Assembly: GCA_964390055.1 (NCBI GenBank)
Contig: CAYMGQ010000010.1
Span: forward strand, 1 to 64,000
Length of the DNA stretch: 64,000 nt
Direction: 5' to 3'
Source: CAYMGQ01 sp964390055
GTDB lineage: Bacteria; Bacillota; Clostridia; Peptostreptococcales; Natronincolaceae
The notes beneath the pieces were generated by a model. It saw only the letters and a list, made by a program, of their open reading frames with translations. It was not told the origin of the DNA and ran no database searches. Shown here one piece after another: positions 8,666 through 16,900 of the stretch. A program made the position numbers and the translations under genes. Positions within the stretch are counted from its first letter, which is position 1. The number at the start of each line of letters is the position of its first letter.

Positions 8666-9541
8666 TTACCTCACCGTATCATATACATTATGCTTATCCC
8701 ACAGACCCTCAAGCTTATCAAAATATGCCGTAATCTCATCTTTTTGTCTCATTCCCACTGCAATAGTTAATGCATTTATTAGGCTTAACGGTGCCACCAG
8801 AGAATCCACAAAGGAGGCCATATTATTCTTAGCTGTCAAACAATAATTGGAAATAAGGTATAATGGTGAAATAGTGCTATCTGTTATAGATACAATAGTT
8901 GCCTCTTGTTCTTTAGCATATTTTAGAGCTTCTATGGTCCTATTTGAATATCTAGGAAAACATATACCTATAACCAAATCTTTTTGCGATACTCTTAACA
9001 TTTGTTCAAAAATGTCACTTATTCCATAGCCAACAATTTTTACATTATCCAATATCATATTTAGGTAAAATCCTAAATATTGTGCCAAAGCAGTGGAACT
9101 TCTTAGTCCTATTATATATATTTTATCAGCAATAAGAATTTCATCTACTACTGTTTGAAATAATTTGTAATCCATGTCTTCCTGAGTTGATCGAATATTA
9201 TCCATATCAGACTTAAACATTTTTTTTAATATTGCCTCTTCTCCCGAATAGTCCCTGGCCATTTCTACCCTTTGAACTGTGGTGAGTTTGACCTTGATGA
9301 TATTTTGTAATTCCCTTTGTAACTCGGGGTATCCGCTAAAATCTAAGGTATTGGCAAACCTCACTACTGTAGATTCACTTACTCCAACAGCTTTTGAAAG
9401 CTTTGAGGCTGTCATAAAAGCTGCTTTATCATAGTTATCAATAATATACTGGGCTATTAATTTTTGCCCTTTACTCAATCTAGTAAATTCTCTTTGTATT
9501 ATTTCAATTAAATCTCTATTTTCTTTCCTCATATCCCTCAT
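8666..9541 (-). CDS. MurR/RpiR family transcriptional regulator with SIS domain
   Basis: A 291-aa sugar-phosphate-responsive regulator. The N-terminal HTH_6 domain (about 8-85) includes KLSKAVGVSESTVVRFANTLDFSGYPELQREL. The C-terminal SIS sugar-isomerase domain (about 120-260) includes IYIIGLRSSTALAQYL and VIGICFPRYSNRT, the Ser/Thr-rich phosphosugar site. Family members usually control adjacent catabolic or MurNAc genes, but no sugar gene lies beside this one, so its target is unknown. ATG codons at 9541 and 9532 both lack well-spaced ribosome sites. It is bounded by its own promoter and terminator, so it appears monocistronic. Confidence 0.9.
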   Translation of the reverse strand: MRDMRKENRDLIEIIQREFTRLSKGQKLIAQYIIDNYDKAAFMTASKLSKAVGVSESTVVRFANTLDFSGYPELQRELQNIIKVKLTTVQRVEMARDYSGEEAILKKMFKSDMDNIRSTQEDMDYKLFQTVVDEILIADKIYIIGLRSSTALAQYLGFYLNMILDNVKIVGYGISDIFEQMLRVSQKDLVIGICFPRYSNRTIEALKYAKEQEATIVSITDSTISPLYLISNYCLTAKNNMASFVDSLVAPLSLINALTIAVGMRQKDEITAYFDKLEGLWDKHNVYDTVR

Positions 9542-9598
9542 CCTATTATTTAATATTTAAACCTATATATTTAAATCTAGGCTCATGTTGTCAATAAG

Positions 9599-9627
9599 AT
9601 AATATCAAATAACTGAAAGCTTTTCAA
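9599..9627 (-). promoter_or_regulatory. Sigma-A promoter for the RpiR-type regulator
   Basis: TTGAAA (9622-9627), 17 bases, TATTAT (9599-9604) on the minus strand. A second candidate overlaps downstream: TTGACA (9589-9594), 17 bases, AATATA (9566-9571). Both precede the gene at 9541, so tandem promoters are possible. Confidence 0.55.
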
Positions 9628-9676
9628 TTCATGATTCAGGATTTTGAATATTTAGTCAGTTTGTTTGTATATAATA

Positions 9677-10438
9677 TTATAATAATTTCTTAGCCTTTAA
9701 TTTATCAAAAACTTTGTTATTAGTAAGATCATAACTTATGGGAGTAATTGAAATATAATTTTCCCGTAATGCTATTATGTCACTATCTTGGTCTTGCTCC
9801 ATATCCATTACGGTTCCTGATATCCAATAATAAGAGTTTCCCCTAGGATCTTTTCTTTCAACATATGAGTTTATATATTTTCTAGTTCCTAATTTTGTTA
9901 TTTTAACACCCTTCACATCTTCCTTGGAACATGTTGGGTAATTTATATTTATGATAGTTTCAAAATCCTTTTTATTATGTAATATCTTTTTAGCTATTTT
10001 TACAGCATACTCTGCCGCATCATAATATTGGGTGATATTAATATCTCCCATAGAAATCGCTATTGATGGTATATCCATAATTGCCGCCTCAATTGCAGCG
10101 GAAACTGTACCCGAGTATAAAACATCTGTGCCTAAATTAGGGCCGTTATTAATGCCCGAAAGCACAATATCAGGCACTCTTCCCTCTAATAGGCATTCTA
10201 TCGATAGTTTAACACAATCAGCAGGGGTGCCATTTATGGAATATGCTTCGATATTTGTATCGAAGAAATTTATTTTTTTTGCCCTAAGGGGAGTATAGAT
10301 TGTTATAGCATGACCTGTGGCACTTCTCTCCATATCGGGTGCAGCAACTATTACTTCACCAATTTTTTGCAGTTCCTTGGCCAAATAATATATCCCCTCT
10401 GTAAATATTCCGTCATCATTAGTTACTAAAATTCTCAT
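9677..10438 (-). CDS. surE: 5'-nucleotidase SurE
   Basis: Metal-dependent survival-protein phosphatase that dephosphorylates nucleoside 5'/3'-monophosphates and short polyphosphate. 253 aa, family-typical. Metal ligands are Asp8 and Asp9 in ILVTNDDG, Ser in ERSATGHAIT near 40, and Asn in LSGINNGPNLG near 95, with SGTVSAA following. GGAGG lies six to seven bases before the ATG at 10438, which is preferred over an in-frame TTG two codons upstream. Transcribed in the same direction after the carboxyltransferase gene, with an 83-base gap. Confidence 0.94.
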   Translation of the reverse strand: MRILVTNDDGIFTEGIYYLAKELQKIGEVIVAAPDMERSATGHAITIYTPLRAKKINFFDTNIEAYSINGTPADCVKLSIECLLEGRVPDIVLSGINNGPNLGTDVLYSGTVSAAIEAAIMDIPSIAISMGDINITQYYDAAEYAVKIAKKILHNKKDFETIININYPTCSKEDVKGVKITKLGTRKYINSYVERKDPRGNSYYWISGTVMDMEQDQDSDIIALRENYISITPISYDLTNNKVFDKLKAKKLL

Positions 10439-10521
10439 GAACAACCTCCAAAATTAATTTTTATCTTAATCCCTTATGGATTTTTCCATCTTTGTAAAGT
10501 TAATTGCAAATTATTAATACA

Positions 10522-11922
10522 TTATACTGGATGAGTCTTATCATTTTCATCATATAATGTAGTTTCAATTTTATATTTTTTTGCCCATCTTTCTTTAAAA
10601 TATTTTATTGCCACTTGAGGGAACAAGGCATAGGACAGTACATCTTCCTCCTGCTCTAGGTACTCTTTCATATCTTCCCTTAAAGCATCCAGCTGAGGTT
10701 TTATATGATCAGCAGGTCTATCCTCTATAATCTTCTTATCACCAATAATTATTTTTTTAATTTCATCCTTTATAGGAACTGTTGGACGTCCATACAAACC
10801 AGCAACATAATCCTTTACCTCCCTAGGTATCATCTTATATCTTTCTCCTGTTATAATATTAAACACTGCCTGCGTCCCTACAATCTGGCTTGTAGGTGTT
10901 ACAAGGGGTGGAAAGCCCAATTCTTCTCTCACCTTGGGTACTTCTGCCAATACCTCCTGAAATTTATCCATCTTATTTTGTTGTTTGAGTTGTGAGATTA
11001 AATTTGATATCATACCTCCAGGTACCTGGTATATCAGAGTATTTGCATCCACACCTAAGACTTTAGGGTCGATTAATCCTTCTTCCAAGTATTTATCTCT
11101 TAAAGGTCTAAAATAGTCTGCTATTTCATTAAGTATTTCTAAATCAATTCCTGTATCATAGGAGGTGCCCTTTAATGCTGCTACTAGGGGTTCTGTGGCT
11201 GGTTGGGAAGTGCCTAGGGCTAATGGGGATATAGCTGTATCAACAACATCTGCCCCAGCTTCAATTGCCTTTAAATAGGTCATGGAGGCAATACCACTAC
11301 TATAGTGCGTATGAACCTGAATTGGTATTTTTATAATTTTTTTCATTTTTGTTATCAAATCAAAGGCGACATAGGGAGTGAGTATCCCTGACATATCTTT
11401 TATACATATAGAATGAGCACCCATTTGCTCCATGTTCCTTGCCTTTTCCAAATAATAATTTATGTCATGTACTGGGCTAGTAGTATATGATATAGCACAC
11501 TGGGCATGTGCTCCCTCTTGATTAGTAATTTTTAAGGCAGTTTCTAAATTTCTAAGATCATTTAAGGCATCAAAAATTCTTATAATATCAATCCCATTAT
11601 ATATTGCTCTTTTTACAAATTCCTCCACAACGTCATCTGCATAATGCTTATAGCCTAAAATATTCTGACCCCTTAATAACATTTGAAGTTTTGTCTTTTT
11701 AACAACTTTCCTTATGCTTCTTAACCTATCCCATGGATCCTCATTTAAAAATCGTAAACAGGAATCAAAAGTTGCACCTCCCCACATTTCTATTGAGTGG
11801 TAGCCTACCTCATCAATTTTTTCCGCAATTGGCAACATATCTTCAGTCTTCATTCTAGTAGCAAGTAGTGATTGATGTGCATCTCTTAATGCTGTGTCAG
11901 TTATTTTAACTCGATTTTCCAT
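10522..11922 (-). CDS. Biotin-dependent carboxyltransferase subunit (OadA/PycB/5S type), no biotinyl domain
   Basis: A 466-aa TIM-barrel carboxyltransferase that moves a carboxyl group between biotin and pyruvate/oxaloacetate. Motifs are TDTALRDAHQSLLATRM near the start (DxRD-type metal site), MWGGATFDSCLRFL, LLRGQN, CIKDMSG (the active-site lysine) and HTHYSSG (metal histidines), followed by the PYC_OADA conserved domain (about 290-450). It ends at about residue 466 with no alanine/proline linker and no EAMKM biotin-attachment site, so it must use a biotin carrier protein encoded elsewhere. That layout matches the transcarboxylase 5S subunit or a two-part decarboxylase. No beta/gamma pump subunits are adjacent. 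AGGGGGT precedes the ATG. Confidence 0.85.
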   Translation of the reverse strand: MENRVKITDTALRDAHQSLLATRMKTEDMLPIAEKIDEVGYHSIEMWGGATFDSCLRFLNEDPWDRLRSIRKVVKKTKLQMLLRGQNILGYKHYADDVVEEFVKRAIYNGIDIIRIFDALNDLRNLETALKITNQEGAHAQCAISYTTSPVHDINYYLEKARNMEQMGAHSICIKDMSGILTPYVAFDLITKMKKIIKIPIQVHTHYSSGIASMTYLKAIEAGADVVDTAISPLALGTSQPATEPLVAALKGTSYDTGIDLEILNEIADYFRPLRDKYLEEGLIDPKVLGVDANTLIYQVPGGMISNLISQLKQQNKMDKFQEVLAEVPKVREELGFPPLVTPTSQIVGTQAVFNIITGERYKMIPREVKDYVAGLYGRPTVPIKDEIKKIIIGDKKIIEDRPADHIKPQLDALREDMKEYLEQEEDVLSYALFPQVAIKYFKERWAKKYKIETTLYDENDKTHPV

Positions 11923-11946
11923 TATTATAACCCCCTAAATCAAACA

Positions 11947-12525
11947 TTATTTTCTTTCTATTATTAACATTTTGGGTGGATTGCTTTGATGATTTATATA
12001 ATCACAATAAAGTACAGTATATTCCGAAACTTCTAATTTTTTCACATAATTTAATATTTCTTTTTTCTCTTCTAGCCCACCTTTGTGGCCGCAGTAAATA
12101 ATCAGGGTAGCAATCCCTCCACTTTTAAGCAATCTTAATGAAGTTTCAAGGGCCCTTAGGGTGGTTTCTGCCTTAGTAATAATCTTTTTATTACTACCTG
12201 GTAAGTATCCTAGGTTAAACATAACTACATCTACAGGAACTTGTATATATTTTCCCATATGTTCATGCCCATCTAGTATTAAGTTGATGTTATTAGATGC
12301 CAGTGATATGTTCTCATTAATTAATAATTGTTTAGTAGCCTCAATAGCTTTCTCTTGAATGTCAAAAGCATATAGGCTACCCCTATCTCCTATTTGTTTC
12401 AGTAAGAATAAGGTATCATAGCCGTTTCCTAATGTGGCATCAATAACTACATCCCCTTCTGAAATTTTATTCCTTAAGAACATATGTATAATATTTGTTG
12501 CTCGATTAATTCCTATCTTTTTCAT
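11947..12525 (-). CDS. mnmM: tRNA mnm5s2U methyltransferase-type SAM enzyme (YtqB/MnmM family)
   Basis: A 192-aa Rossmann methyltransferase of the former rRNA_methylase (YtqB) family, whose Bacillus member MnmM methylates the wobble 5-aminomethyl-2-thiouridine of tRNA. Motif I is VVIDATLGNGYDTLFL near 25-40, the motif II acid is in AFDIQEKAI, and the family-typical NLGYLPG and YCGHKGG segments follow. The upstream ATG at 12531 sits directly on GAGGG, so the second ATG at 12525 is better placed. It overlaps the GNAT gene by 20 bases, which indicates coupled translation. The MnmM assignment rests on family motifs. Confidence 0.82.
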   Translation of the reverse strand: MKKIGINRATNIIHMFLRNKISEGDVVIDATLGNGYDTLFLLKQIGDRGSLYAFDIQEKAIEATKQLLINENISLASNNINLILDGHEHMGKYIQVPVDVVMFNLGYLPGSNKKIITKAETTLRALETSLRLLKSGGIATLIIYCGHKGGLEEKKEILNYVKKLEVSEYTVLYCDYINHQSNPPKMLIIERK

Positions 12526-12979
12526 CTTCATCCCTCTTTAGAATTCCACAATCTTGCTGGAAGAACTCCATTATATTGCAATATTGTATCTTTGTACCAC
12601 CAAAGTCTATATACTGGTCAATTTGATCTAGTTGCTTCTTGTCACTCAATACCCTAAAACCCTCTTTGATTAAAAAGTCACTGAGTTTGTCATCTTTCTG
12701 GTAAAATGCCCATGTTTGTCCATGATTTATAGCATAGTTTAGAGCAGATCTTAAAATACCATCACCCAAACCCTGCCCCCTCTCATCCACATTTACATAA
12801 AGGGTTAAAATTTCGGTTATGTTTTCATATAGAATAATTTGTGCAAATCCCAAAGGGAATTTATCATCAAAGGCAACAATAAAGTCTCCCCTTTGAATTT
12901 CAATTGTTTCCAATAATTCTCCATAAAAGGATTTTATTGTAGTTAATTCATGATTGGAAATTTTTCTAATAGTAATCAT
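12506..12979 (-). CDS. GNAT family N-acetyltransferase
   Basis: A 157-aa GNAT protein. Beta-strand 4 and motif A, with the acetyl-CoA pyrophosphate loop VDERGQGLGDGILR, are near 66-80, and a FLIKEGFRV motif B segment follows near 105. The C-terminal 40 residues are charged and not part of the core fold. Substrate unknown. It sits between rluB and mnmM in what looks like a three-gene RNA-modification transcript, so a tRNA or ribosomal-protein substrate is possible but unproven. GGGAG precedes the ATG. Confidence 0.8.
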   Translation of the reverse strand: MITIRKISNHELTTIKSFYGELLETIEIQRGDFIVAFDDKFPLGFAQIILYENITEILTLYVNVDERGQGLGDGILRSALNYAINHGQTWAFYQKDDKLSDFLIKEGFRVLSDKKQLDQIDQYIDFGGTKIQYCNIMEFFQQDCGILKRDEDEKDRN

Positions 12980-12991
12980 TTTTTTCTCCCA

Positions 12992-13699
12992 TTACTTAAT
13001 ATTTTTTAAATAGCCTAACTCTTCTTTTGTTAGGTACCTCCATTTGCCTGTTGCAACCTGATCTAAGACGATTTGACCCATGGCTATACGTTTTAAGCTT
13101 ATAACAGGATGTCCTAGAGCCTTACACATTTTCCTTATTTGTCTATTTCTCCCCTCCCTAATAGTTATTTCAACAATATTGTTACCCTTATCCTTTTCTA
13201 AAACTTTTATCTCTGCTGGCGATGTTATATAATTATCTATTTTTATACCCTGCTTAAATCTTTTAATATTATCCCTATTTATTAAACCTTTAATTTTTGC
13301 TATATATGTTTTACTTATCTCAAATTTGGGATGAGTTAATTTATAAGTTAACTCCCCATCATTTGTTAAAATTAATAATCCCGACGTGTCATAATCTAAT
13401 CTTCCAACAGGAAAAATTCTATATGGTAAGTCAACCAAATCCATAACAGTCCTACGATTAAACTGATCTGAGACTGTTGTAACATAACCCGTCGGTTTAT
13501 TAAGCAATATATATATATGCTCCTTTGTTAATTTAATCTCCTTATCCTTAACAAAGACAGAATCTTTTTTGGGGTTTACCTTAAAACCCATTTGAGTTAT
13601 TGTTTTTCCATTTACCCTAACTATACCCTCTCTGATTAACTTCTCACTTTTTCGCCTTGAAGCAACCCCAGAAGATGCCAAAAATTTTTGTAACCGCAT
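12992..13699 (-). CDS. rluB: 23S rRNA pseudouridine synthase, RluB/RsuA family
   Basis: A 235-aa pseudouridine synthase with an N-terminal S4 RNA-binding domain (about 1-60: RLQKFLASSGVASRRKSE) and a catalytic domain. The catalytic Asp is in FPVGRLDYDTSGLL near 100, the family lysine/tyrosine in KTYIAKI, and the C-terminal motif is EGRNRQIRKMC. In Firmicutes RluB makes pseudouridine at the position matching E. coli 2605 of 23S rRNA. It leads the rluB-GNAT-mnmM row. RluB rather than RsuA or RluF is the likelier subfamily but is not certain. Confidence 0.88.
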   Translation of the reverse strand: MRLQKFLASSGVASRRKSEKLIREGIVRVNGKTITQMGFKVNPKKDSVFVKDKEIKLTKEHIYILLNKPTGYVTTVSDQFNRRTVMDLVDLPYRIFPVGRLDYDTSGLLILTNDGELTYKLTHPKFEISKTYIAKIKGLINRDNIKRFKQGIKIDNYITSPAEIKVLEKDKGNNIVEITIREGRNRQIRKMCKALGHPVISLKRIAMGQIVLDQVATGKWRYLTKEELGYLKNIK

Positions 13700-13740
13700 A
13701 CATTCACTTCCTTATTGAAATATAAAACTCCTAATATTAT

Positions 13741-13786
13741 TAATAAAACTAATCGTAAGTTAACTAAAATACAATTAGTTTTATTA
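13741..13786 (-). terminator. AT-rich inverted repeat after the aminotransferase gene
   Basis: Perfect 13-base arms TAATAAAACTAAT (13741-13753) and its complement (13774-13786), with a 20-base loop that itself contains AGTTAACT. It starts 28 bases past the aminotransferase stop. The T-tract on the minus strand is short, so it is a weak terminator or a binding site near the rluB promoter. Confidence 0.4.
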
Positions 13787-13814
13787 TATAATAATTAGGT
13801 ATTTAATTGTGTAT

Positions 13815-15008
13815 CTATTTATTTAATAAATCTTCTATTCGGTCAAAACCCTTTTCAATGTTTGATAGACTTGTAGCATAGGATAATCGGACAAACTCAT
13901 CTGTACCAAAAGCTAATCCAGGTACTACTGCTACCTTGGCCTTTTCCAATATAACTTCTGCTAGATCCATGGAATTTTTCAGAACTTTACCACCTATTTC
14001 TTTTCCAATTAATCCAGTAATATTCATCATTACATAAAATGCACCCTTTGGTATAATACAAGATAATCCCGCGATATTATTTATTCTTGTAACCATATAT
14101 TTTCTTCTTTTGTCAAATGCCTTTTTCATTTTAATTACGGGGACTTGACTTCCATCCAAAGCCTCCACACTTGCATATTGGGCTATTGTGTTGGGATTTG
14201 AGGTGCTATGACTTTGGAAATTGCCCATAATTTTTGCTATTTCCCTATTTGCAGCAGCATAGCCAATACGCCATCCAGTCATTGCATAGCCCTTAGATAC
14301 CCCATTGATTACAATTGTTCTTTCCTTTATGTCTTTATTTAAACTTGCTATACTAATATGGCTTGCATCCTCATAGACAAGTTTTTCGTATATCTCATCA
14401 GAAATTATTATAATATCATTTTTAATTGCTATGTTAGCTAACTCTTCTAACTCCTCTCTTGTATATACGGAGCCGGTTGGATTAGATGGGCTATTTAATA
14501 TAATAGCCTTAGTTTTAGATGTAATTAAAGACATTAGTTCCTCTTTTTGTAACTTAAATTGGTTTTTTTCGCTACACTCTATGTACACTGGTATTGCATC
14601 AGCCATTTTAACCAACTCCGGATAACTTACCCAATATGGCACAGGTATAATAACTTCATCCCCTGGATTACAAATAGCTTGTAGGGCATTAAATAATGAA
14701 TGTTTTGCACCATTAGATACTATAATACTTTCAGGTTCATAGTTTAAACCATTGTCCCGCTTTAGTTTATTACAGATGGTTTTTTTCAATTCAGGTAATC
14801 CTGATGCTGCTGTATATCCTATAGATCCATTTTCTATTAATTCTATAGCCACTTCCCTAATATTATCTGGTGTTTGAAAATCAGGTTCACCAACACCAAA
14901 ACTTATAACATCTATACCCTCGGCTCTCATTTTCTTGGTTTTTGCATCTATGGCTAATGTTACCGATGGTGAAATACTCATATTCTTTTTTGATAATTTA
15001 ATATTCAT
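13815..15008 (-). CDS. aspB: PLP-dependent aspartate aminotransferase, class I (subgroup Ib)
   Basis: A 397-aa aminotransferase. Seen in order: FGVGEPDFQTP near 37 (substrate binding), SNGAKHSL for phosphate contact, NSPSNPTGSVY near 170, SDEIYEKLVY near 205, the PLP-lysine in NGVSKGYAMTGWRIGY near 238, and a C-terminal FVRLSYATS with the carboxylate-binding arginine. These match the AspB/AspC Ib group, which converts aspartate and 2-oxoglutarate to oxaloacetate and glutamate; some members also use prephenate. GGGAGGGGG lies seven bases upstream of the ATG. It follows padR by 87 bases and may share that transcript or use a weak TTGGTA/TAAATA promoter near 15030. Confidence 0.87.
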   Translation of the reverse strand: MNIKLSKKNMSISPSVTLAIDAKTKKMRAEGIDVISFGVGEPDFQTPDNIREVAIELIENGSIGYTAASGLPELKKTICNKLKRDNGLNYEPESIIVSNGAKHSLFNALQAICNPGDEVIIPVPYWVSYPELVKMADAIPVYIECSEKNQFKLQKEELMSLITSKTKAIILNSPSNPTGSVYTREELEELANIAIKNDIIIISDEIYEKLVYEDASHISIASLNKDIKERTIVINGVSKGYAMTGWRIGYAAANREIAKIMGNFQSHSTSNPNTIAQYASVEALDGSQVPVIKMKKAFDKRRKYMVTRINNIAGLSCIIPKGAFYVMMNITGLIGKEIGGKVLKNSMDLAEVILEKAKVAVVPGLAFGTDEFVRLSYATSLSNIEKGFDRIEDLLNK

Positions 15009-15095
15009 TGATTTCCCCCTCCCAATTCAATTATTTATTACTTACAGACAATTTTACCAAACTTTTGTCCTTCTTCCTAGTGATTATATTATAAA

Positions 15096-15470
15096 TTATT
15101 TTCGATATATATCATCTAAGGTATTTTTAATTATATTAAGGGAATCCAAAAGGTCTGATTCATATAGTCTTTTGATATTATTATAATATTCAAGTCCAGC
15201 ATCCGTTATACGATAATGCCTTATGGATCTTTTATCAGGTTCCGCCCACCATCCCCTAACATAATTATTAGCTTCCAAGTCTCTTAGCAGAGGATACACC
15301 ATTCCAGGGCTGGGTATCCATTTATTATCCATCCTAAGCCCTATTTCATCAATCAATTCATTCCCATAATAATCCTTAAAGGTAAGTAAATGCAGTATAT
15401 ACAATCTAGCAATCTGTGTTGTACTAACCTTGGAGGGAAATTGCCGATTTCTCCTAGCCTTTTTAACCAC
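15096..15470 (-). CDS. PadR family transcriptional regulator
   Basis: A 124-aa winged-helix protein: TTQIARLYILHLLTFKDYYG, then IPSPGMVYPLLRDLEANNYV (recognition helix region) and the wing RSIRHYRITDAGLEYY. A short C-terminal helix (about 100-124) would dimerise. PadR proteins usually repress their own operon and respond to small ligands or stress. It starts at a GTG overlapping the end of the PHP gene by 8 bases, so it is translationally coupled to it, and the palindrome at 16347-16370 is a candidate binding site. Confidence 0.88.
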   Translation of the reverse strand: MVKKARRNRQFPSKVSTTQIARLYILHLLTFKDYYGNELIDEIGLRMDNKWIPSPGMVYPLLRDLEANNYVRGWWAEPDKRSIRHYRITDAGLEYYNNIKRLYESDLLDSLNIIKNTLDDIYRK

Positions 15471-16311
15471 GATGGTCTACCACTCCTTCACATTTCCCTA
15501 ATAGGGATTTAATATAATCTTCTGATATCTTCTCGCTAGCTAAGTCACCATGCCGTTCAGCTCCAACCTTAGGACCATGAAAATCTGACCCTGCTGTGAT
15601 AAATAGTCGATTTTCACGAGCTATGTCTTCAAATCTACAACGTTCCTCCCAGGTGTGATCAGGATGATGGACTTCAATTCCGTCTATGTTCATTTCCAAC
15701 ACCTTCCTGATTATTTTCTGACTTTTTATAAGGCCAGGATGAGCCAATACGGATAATCCCCTTACGTTTTTAATTAACCTGATAGCCTCTTTAGGGTGTA
15801 GCTTATATCTAGGAACATAGGCAGGGGCACCCTTAGCCAAATATTTATTAAAAGCCTCCTCTATTGTTTCAACGTAATTATTTGCCAACAAAGTTTTAGC
15901 AAGATGAGGCCTTCCTATTGTACCTGGCCCCGCACATTCAATTACTTGCTCATGTGTGATTGCCAGCCCCAAACTTTGTAATTTAACTACAATTTCTTTT
16001 ATACGTTTTTTTCTATGCGATTGTATTTCTTCAAGTAGTTTTAATAGCTCCTTATCTTTATAATCTATACCATATCCTAAAATATGGACCTCTTCACCTA
16101 ATAATTCAGTACTTAACTCTATGCCTGCAAGAACAATAAAATTGTCTATTTGACCGCTATATATCATAGCCTCCTCTATACCATCTACAGTATCATGGTC
16201 TGTTATTGCAATGCCACTAAGTTTCTTTTCTACTGCATAATCAATTAGTTCAGACGGCGTTAGTAAACCATCAGACATGGTGGTATGTGTATGCATATCT
16301 ATATATCTCAT
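15463..16311 (-). CDS. PHP-domain phosphoesterase (YciV/TrpH, RNase AM-like)
   Basis: A 282-aa PHP metal-dependent phosphoesterase. All metal motifs are visible: HTHTTMSDG (7-15), AITDHDT near 37, a Glu in LAGIELSTE near 65, HILGYGID, RPHLAK near 143, LAHPGL near 192, GIEVHHPDHT near 215 and TAGSDFHGP near 243. E. coli YciV of this family is a 5'-3' exoribonuclease acting on rRNA 5' ends and also hydrolyses 3',5'-bisphosphate nucleotides. The function is inferred from the family. It heads the PHP-padR operon under the promoter at 16379-16407. Confidence 0.86.
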   Translation of the reverse strand: MRYIDMHTHTTMSDGLLTPSELIDYAVEKKLSGIAITDHDTVDGIEEAMIYSGQIDNFIVLAGIELSTELLGEEVHILGYGIDYKDKELLKLLEEIQSHRKKRIKEIVVKLQSLGLAITHEQVIECAGPGTIGRPHLAKTLLANNYVETIEEAFNKYLAKGAPAYVPRYKLHPKEAIRLIKNVRGLSVLAHPGLIKSQKIIRKVLEMNIDGIEVHHPDHTWEERCRFEDIARENRLFITAGSDFHGPKVGAERHGDLASEKISEDYIKSLLGKCEGVVDHRG

Positions 16312-16346
16312 ATGTTTTCTCCTTGTAGTTAAATTTTCAGATATAT

Positions 16347-16370
16347 TATAGTATATTAAAATATACTATA
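16347..16370 (-). promoter_or_regulatory. Palindromic operator candidate at the PHP-padR transcription start
   Basis: Perfect inverted repeat of 11-base arms (TATAGTATATT and its complement) with a 2-base centre. It begins about 9 bases downstream of the -10 box, so it covers the presumed transcription start. Dyad symmetry, position and the co-transcribed PadR gene suggest an autorepression site. The AT-rich composition means chance cannot be excluded. Confidence 0.5.
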
Positions 16371-16378
16371 TGTATAAT

Positions 16379-16407
16379 ATAATATGATTATTAGTACATA
16401 TAAGCAA
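16379..16407 (-). promoter_or_regulatory. Sigma-A promoter of the PHP-padR operon
   Basis: TTGCTT (16402-16407), 17 bases, TATTAT (16379-16384) on the minus strand. It lies between the spoVS terminator and the PHP gene, where a new transcript must start. Confidence 0.6.
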
Positions 16408-16423
16408 TTATTTTTCATAGTAA

Positions 16424-16455
16424 AAAAAGCTTACTAAAAATTTAGTAAGCTTTTT
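16424..16455 (-). terminator. Rho-independent terminator after spoVS
   Basis: Arms of 15 bases (16424-16438 and 16441-16455), core GCTTACTAAA/TTTAGTAAGC, flanked by A and T runs, ending with seven T on the minus strand. It begins 14 bases past the spoVS stop. Confidence 0.88.
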
Positions 16456-16469
16456 ATATGTACATGTGT

Positions 16470-16730
16470 TTATCTAGGTTCTACAATTAGCTTAATGGCG
16501 GTTCTTTCCTCGCCGTCTATCTCAATATCAGTAAATGCAGGTATACATATTAAATCAAGCCCACTAGGAGCCACAAATCCTCTAGCAATAGCTACTGCCT
16601 TTACTGCTTGATTTAGTGCTCCAGCCCCAATTGCCTGTATTTCAGCGGTCCCACGTTCTCTTAAAACTCCTGCTAACGCTCCAGCAACAGAATTTGGTTT
16701 TGATTTTGCTGATACTTTTAATATTTCCAT
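16470..16730 (-). CDS. spoVS: Stage V sporulation protein S
   Basis: An 86-aa SpoVS, full length and very conserved: LKVSAKSKPNSVAGALAG at the start, IGAGALNQAVKAVAIARGF in the middle and DIEIDGEERTAIKLIVEPR at the end. It is an Alba-like small protein needed for spore coat and septum progression in Bacillus, likely nucleic-acid binding. AGGGGGG lies upstream of the ATG. A sigma-H-like promoter precedes it and a terminator follows, so it is its own unit. It supports a spore-forming host. Confidence 0.95.
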   Translation of the reverse strand: MEILKVSAKSKPNSVAGALAGVLRERGTAEIQAIGAGALNQAVKAVAIARGFVAPSGLDLICIPAFTDIEIDGEERTAIKLIVEPR

Positions 16731-16798
16731 TTTTTAAGAAGCCCCCCTTGATATAATGTACTTTCCTACAAATAATTGATTGTATCATATCTTATATT

Positions 16799-16825
16799 AT
16801 TCTACTTATTTTTTAGAATACCTGC
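16799..16825 (-). promoter_or_regulatory. Sigma-H-like promoter for spoVS
   Basis: On the minus strand GCAGGTATT (16817-16825), 13 bases, AGAAT (16799-16803). The Bacillus sigma-H consensus is RWAGGAXXT, 12-14 bases, HGAAT; two positions differ. spoVS is a known sigma-H target in Bacillus, which supports the call. Confidence 0.5.
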
Positions 16826-16874
16826 AAAATTATAAAAATTTATAAAAGTTTATTTATTATCTTCAATTTATAAT

Positions 16875-16900
16875 AAAAAACTGCTTTTAAGCAGTTTTTT
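16875..16900 (-). terminator. Rho-independent terminator overlapping the rny stop
   Basis: Arms AAAAAACTGCTT (16875-16886) and complement (16889-16900), ending in six T on the minus strand. The upstream arm overlaps the TAA stop of rny (16899-16901). Confidence 0.85.
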
